NCBI RefSeq assembly: GCF_900105965.1
Contig: NZ_FNTV01000002.1
Coordinates: forward strand, 1-64,000
Direction of reading: 5' to 3'
DNA length: 64,000 nucleotides
Origin: Arthrobacter alpinus
GTDB taxonomy: Bacteria > Actinomycetota > Actinomycetes > Actinomycetales > Micrococcaceae
Position numbers and translations under genes: made by a program. Under the pieces are notes generated by a model that was not told where the DNA came from, ran no database searches, and worked only from the letters and a program-made list of their open reading frames with translations. Below are positions 60,774 through 64,000 of this stretch, piece by piece; position 1 is the stretch's first letter, and every line of letters begins with the position of its first letter.

Positions 60774-60915
60774 CCGCAGGGGAACCCTCTACGGGAACGT
60801 CCTGTCTGCTGATCAGCGGGATTGCCCAACACCCTGTTGGACAAATGTCCCACAGGGTGTGGGACATTGCCGGGAGAAGGTTCTGACGGTCGGGAGCGGA
60901 ACCTCCTGCGGGAAC
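60774..60915 (+). repeat. Composite hairpin element, copy 2
   Basis: Dyad repeats at 60774-60798 and 60894-60915 flank GCTGATCAGC, a CCAACA/TGTTGG hairpin, and ATGTCCCACA (60845-60854) with TGTGGGACAT (60858-60867) around GGG. It matches 46400-46540 along its whole length, with paired changes in the stems. Confidence 0.85.
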
Positions 60916-60961
60916 GTCTGGGCGGCGGACACGTCGTCGAACGAAATCTCGCCAAGTCGCA

Positions 60962-61588
60962 TTACCTTCCTGGGCCCGTCAAGAACCGTGTTGTCCGCCT
61001 AAAGTCACGCCCTATGAATACGATAACGACTGTCGCGGCAGCGGCTAACACTGCCATGATCCAAATGAATGGGTGTCCCCGCTCGACCCAGCTTGAGAAC
61101 TGAGAAGCGAAGAGGAACAGATACGCGGGCAAGACGACAAGTTGCATGGCTAGGCTTTTTCTTTGCTGAACCGCGCCCGCACGGGCAACGGGTAAATGTT
61201 GCTCATCTACTGGTGCCTTGCCCGCAATCTGGCGGTTTATGCTCTTTCGCTCGTCGGCCGCTAAAGGGTACAGAACGTTGACGGTGTTGAGCCGTGCAGC
61301 GGGCGCGACCTTCTTGGAGTTGTAAATAAGTCCCCCGATGGCGGCGCCACCCATTGCGAACACGAAACCGAAACTCAAAGATGCCCATCCGGACGGAGCA
61401 GCTCCGAAAACCAGATTTCCTACCCATATGCCGGACACCAGCAACACAAGGACTCCACCAGGAACGTATCGTGTGTAATAAGTCTTCACAGCAGGACCTA
61501 GCCCGAGATCTTCGGCTCCTTGAGCATTTCCCATGGCCAGCGACCAACGGTCGTTGGACTCTGCAAGGAGATCATCAATCCGGCTCAT
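60962..61588 (-). CDS. Four-TM membrane protein
   Basis: 208 residues. Cytoplasmic N-terminus (MSRIDDLLAESNDRW), then paired membrane segments at about 42-62 and 67-87, a long polar loop (KKVAPAARLNTVNVLYPLAA, then DERKSINRQIAGKAPVDEQ), and segments at about 145-165 and 175-195. Basic C-terminus (GRDFRRTTRFLTGPGR). No family recognised. It begins beyond the composite repeat, convergent with the small ORFs. Confidence 0.6.
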   Translation of the reverse strand: MSRIDDLLAESNDRWSLAMGNAQGAEDLGLGPAVKTYYTRYVPGGVLVLLVSGIWVGNLVFGAAPSGWASLSFGFVFAMGGAAIGGLIYNSKKVAPAARLNTVNVLYPLAADERKSINRQIAGKAPVDEQHLPVARAGAVQQRKSLAMQLVVLPAYLFLFASQFSSWVERGHPFIWIMAVLAAAATVVIVFIGRDFRRTTRFLTGPGR

Positions 61589-61935
61589 CGTCTTCCTCCC
61601 AGAAATCCAGCCACGCGAATGCCAGGCTTTCTACGCTCTGTGCCTGTTAGCTACATCCTGTCCCATCCCAAGCCGCAAGCCAATGCCTCGTGAGTGCAGG
61701 GTTGTTCGACTGCAAAAAGACTGTTCTTTTGGGCTCAGGAACTGGTACTTTTCTGCAGCTGGAAGGTTGCCAGGGTCTTTAGTAAGTGAGCTGCATCCCG
61801 AAAGGGGTGTCCCGTATTGTGGTTTTCAACGTTAAATGTCGCATTTTTTGCATAGCTAAATGTCGTAACTCCTAACGCAATGACTCTCGGTTCACCCTGT
61901 TTCGCCGGGGAACCTTCAGCGGGAATTCTGATTGC
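61589..61935. other. Gene-free spacer with a dyad repeat copy
   Basis: No gene is supported here. TAAATGTCG occurs twice (about 61833 and 61858), and a diverged copy of the intergenic dyad repeat lies at 61903-61926, near the end of the next reverse-strand gene. Confidence 0.4.
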
Positions 61936-62286
61936 TTACAGGCTGAATCCAGACGAACCCAGAGTCCACAGGGGGACAACAATGGCAGTGACACCCAGTG
62001 CTGCCATGAGCCATCGCAGGACGATTTCTTTTCGTTCTGAACGATTCACGGCACTGGCTGCTAGTAATGCAGAGAAAAGACTAACGATGACAACGGTTCC
62101 CCAACCTGCGGGACTGAAAGGGGCATCCAGGCTGCAGTTGACCGGTGCAGGGTAGATGGCCGGGCACATTGCGGGTACTGGTTGGTATGACCAAGTGAGC
62201 CACAGAGATGCACCGGAGACGACTGCCGCTCCCACAGTTCTGTGCCAAATGGGACGGGACTCGGGTGCAGGGGCAGGTTCCTTCAT
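61936..62286 (-). CDS. Three-TM small membrane protein
   Basis: 116 residues from ATG 62286 (MKEPAPAPESRPIWHRT). Hydrophobic segments at about 18-33 (VGAAVVSGASLWLTWS), 62-80 (GTVVIVSLFSALLAASAV) and 91-111 (WLMAALGVTAIVVPLWTLGS). An extracytoplasmic loop contains two cysteines (MCPAIYPAPVNCSLDAP) that could form a disulfide. Family unknown; single-gene unit between repeat copies. Confidence 0.55.
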   Translation of the reverse strand: MKEPAPAPESRPIWHRTVGAAVVSGASLWLTWSYQPVPAMCPAIYPAPVNCSLDAPFSPAGWGTVVIVSLFSALLAASAVNRSERKEIVLRWLMAALGVTAIVVPLWTLGSSGFSL

Positions 62287-62380
62287 GGCTTCACCGTACC
62301 GGCTGATGTGGGTTGGTTGGTGCTGACACGATAAGTACCCCATTATGCTGCACAAAGGCTGCCGTTTGGAGCAGGGCAGT

Positions 62381-62405
62381 CCGTAACCGGAACGGTCTGC
62401 GGGAC
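62381..62405 (+). repeat. Intergenic dyad repeat
   Basis: CCGTAACCGGAACGGTC then TGCGGGAC, upstream of the reverse-strand membrane-protein gene. Confidence 0.75.
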
Positions 62406-62567
62406 ACTGCAGATCTTTCAGATTGCTTCTCTGCCGATGTTAGGTGGTGGCTGTGTTCCGTCGTGGGGTGGGCCACTGGGCGGTGAGATGGTGCCTGTAG
62501 AGTCTGGTTTAGTGGACTCGCCTTCGGCTGGGGCTCTCACTTCAGATGACGCAGAGGGGAAGTTGCT

Positions 62568-63122
62568 TTGAACGCTCTTTTCGTAGAAAGATTTAGCATT
62601 CCATACCCAGTGGGGGTTTCCGATCCTATCCTTGTCGATGAGGATCATGTGAGGATTGCCTTAAGGGGTGTGGCTGCAACGCTTGATGAGATTAGCTTCC
62701 AAGTGGAAGTAGTCGTTGCTAGCAGCGGTGAGGACTGGAGGGACCAAGGCGAGGCCCTTAGTGCTGGTAGGCCCTTCAATATGCCGTTTAGAACTCCAGA
62801 TCCTGATGCATTGACGGTGCGATGCAGATGGCGTTTGAAAGGTAGCCTCGAAGACTTTGACGATACCGACGTCTTTCCCGAGCATCATGCCGGTCCCCAT
62901 ACTTCTGGATCATGGAGTGGTGGACCTGAGGATAAGGTGTGGCGCGGATTGCAGCTGTTAAAGTATCCAGTTCCTGTCCCGGGTATTGAGTCCTTTACGA
63001 TCGAGCTTTCCTGGCACCTCCTAAAGGTGGAGCCAGTGCAACGCGTCATTAGCGCCCTTGCGCTAGAGGACAGTATTGACTTCGCAACGAAATCGTCACC
63101 GAACCATCCAATGAGTCTCTGA
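62568..63122 (+). CDS. Unknown 184-aa protein
   Basis: TTG start after GAGGGGA. Beta-rich soluble protein: ERFSIPYPVGVSDPILVDED, HVRIALRGVAATLDEISFQV, TVRCRWRLKGSLEDFDDTDV and GIESFTIELSWHLLKVEPVQ. A Gly/Ser/His loop sits in the middle (EHHAGPHTSGSWSGGPED). Composition is natural and coding seems secure, but no family is recognised. Single-gene unit. Confidence 0.55.
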   Translation: MNALFVERFSIPYPVGVSDPILVDEDHVRIALRGVAATLDEISFQVEVVVASSGEDWRDQGEALSAGRPFNMPFRTPDPDALTVRCRWRLKGSLEDFDDTDVFPEHHAGPHTSGSWSGGPEDKVWRGLQLLKYPVPVPGIESFTIELSWHLLKVEPVQRVISALALEDSIDFATKSSPNHPMSL

Positions 63123-63253
63123 CTTTTTCATCCAGTGCAGAAGCCCGCCATGATCGTCTTGGCTCGATGAGGCGAGTGAAAAGTCGTCGAAGCCATGGCA
63201 AACGATCGAATAAATTCCGTGACGCGCTGGCATATCAGGACCGTTTATGACGT

Positions 63254-63277
63254 CGCACGAGGGAACCCTATCCGGGC
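63254..63277 (+). repeat. Intergenic dyad repeat, weak copy
   Basis: CGCACGAGGGAACCC then TATCCGGGC keeps the core spacing only. It is the last copy I can see, in the gap before the arginase-family gene. Confidence 0.35.
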
Positions 63278-63337
63278 GTTGATCGTTCACGACATGTCGG
63301 CGTGCACTGCCGGGCCTCAGTAGGTATAGCTCCCGGA

Positions 63338-64000
63338 CTAGAGATCCTTGCCGAGTTCGCTGAGCCCTCTCAGGAGGACGTCGGTAACTAAGCGGGCATA
63401 GCGTCCATCAGGATCCAGGTCAGGATCGAATACCGTTACCGATGCACCTATCGCGCCCGGAGCAAGCTGGGCCAGCAATGCCGTCAGCTGTGAAGTGTTG
63501 AGTCCGCCGGGATCGGGACTGTCAACCGCCGGCATGATGCTTGCATCGAGCACATCGACATCGATTTGCAACCAGTAACCGGCACTGGCCACGTCGCGCG
63601 TGGCAGATCCCACTTCATCCGGCGTTTTCTCGATAGCGCTTGCGGCGGAAATCACGAGGCCTAGGGTGGCGCGCGCTTCGGTCGCTTCTTCATCGTCCTC
63701 GCGGTGGCCAATGTGCACAACGCGCTGCCGGTCGAAGTACGGGCCGAGACCGTCAATGTCCGCGACTGCTGGCCAGTGCAGGCCGACAGCGGCTGCGAGG
63801 TCTTCACCCGCAACGCTCGCACATTTATCGCTATTACCGGGGTGCCTGAAATCCGTATGACCGTCGACATGCACCAAGCCCGTCCCGCCGCGTCTCGACA
63901 GTGCCATACCGATCCCGAGGAGTACGCTACAGTCACCTCCGATGACCAGGGGGAGTCGCCCGCGTCAAGAACGCTCGTCAGACGGGAGGCAAGGCGTTGC
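63338..64000 (-). CDS. Arginase/agmatinase-family protein, frameshifted near 63955 and cut by the window edge
   Basis: The intact frame from 63907 gives VHVDGHTDF, HIGHREDD and QIDVDVLDASIMPAVDSPDP, which are metal-binding motifs of the ureohydrolase fold. Continuing upstream, the frame holds PLVIGGDCSVLLGIG (Cys where arginases have the first His of GGDHS) and then meets a stop. Another frame supplies QRLASRLTSVLDAG to the window edge. A single missing base in GCGGGCGACTCC would restore one reading frame. The enzyme would hydrolyse a guanidino compound, but the Cys substitution makes arginase or agmatinase activity uncertain. The 5' end is outside the window. Confidence 0.75.

Noticed and set aside
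39436..63277. Integron attC sites
   Set aside because: The repeats lack the GTTRRRY/RYYYAAC pair and bulged-stem layout I can recognise, gene orientation is mixed, and no integrase gene is visible; the cassette idea is kept but not as a classical integron.

Overview
The window looks like the backbone of a large actinobacterial plasmid or conjugative element, most plausibly from Arthrobacter or a relative in the Micrococcaceae, joined to a mixed accessory region. The pointers are moderately high G+C, frequent GTG and TTG starts, ATGA/GTGA/TTGA gene overlaps, a SpdB-like DUF2637 membrane protein, an SCO6880-family transfer protein, a DUF4913 protein, a repeated helicase-associated-domain protein, and a primase-type replication protein. 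The genus is inferred; no ribosomal RNA or tRNA gene was found to anchor it.

0-9 kb is maintenance. A ParA gene runs off the left edge. It is preceded by three tandem ~173-bp repeats carrying a TGTCATGACA palindrome (candidate centromere or iterons), then a decayed second copy of the replication gene's 3' half and a frameshifted small secreted protein. Next come a four-repeat helicase-associated protein, the replication protein with a primase-polymerase domain, and a small upstream gene separated from rep by a 12-bp inverted repeat. A metallo-beta-lactamase-fold hydrolase with a coupled winged-helix gene and a PAS-like protein facing an ArsR-like regulator complete the block.

9-34.3 kb is one long rightward transfer region. 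In order it holds an HTH protein, DUF2637 protein, sigma factor, VirB8-like membrane protein, CHAP peptidoglycan hydrolase, small pilin-like membrane protein, VirB6-like channel protein, SCO6880-like protein, VirB4-like ATPase, VirD4-type coupling protein, two zinc/HNH-type small proteins, DUF4913 protein, an unknown 497-aa protein, SSB, and a roughly 3,100-aa methyltransferase-helicase fusion of DarB type. No relaxase was recognised. An out-of-frame ORF with protein-like composition overlaps the low-complexity N-terminus of the giant protein. A 23-bp-stem bidirectional terminator closes the region at 34.3 kb.

34.3-64 kb is accessory. It holds LtrA, a broken AraC gene, a divergent TetR/EamA exporter pair, many GNAT acetyltransferases, a formylglycine-generating-enzyme-like protein, and a TetR-controlled E1alpha-E1beta-E2 2-oxoacid (pyruvate/acetoin) dehydrogenase operon without E3. 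It also has an IS30 element with intact ends, an APH-like kinase, a MerR regulator, a GtrA protein, peptidase E, an arginase-family gene, and several small membrane or unknown genes.

From about 39.4 kb onward, the spaces between genes hold roughly 20 copies of a short dyad repeat (CCGCAGG, GGAAC, CTGCGGGAC). Nearly all copies lie in the same orientation whatever the direction of the genes, and I see none to the left. One GNAT gene is present twice, 17.3 kb apart, and in both places the homologous block ends at copies of this repeat. Two composite elements of about 140 bp carry the repeat at both ends with conserved hairpins between. This cassette-like arrangement is the most unusual feature of the window. 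Several frameshifts fall in short G/C runs and may be real decay or base-calling errors.
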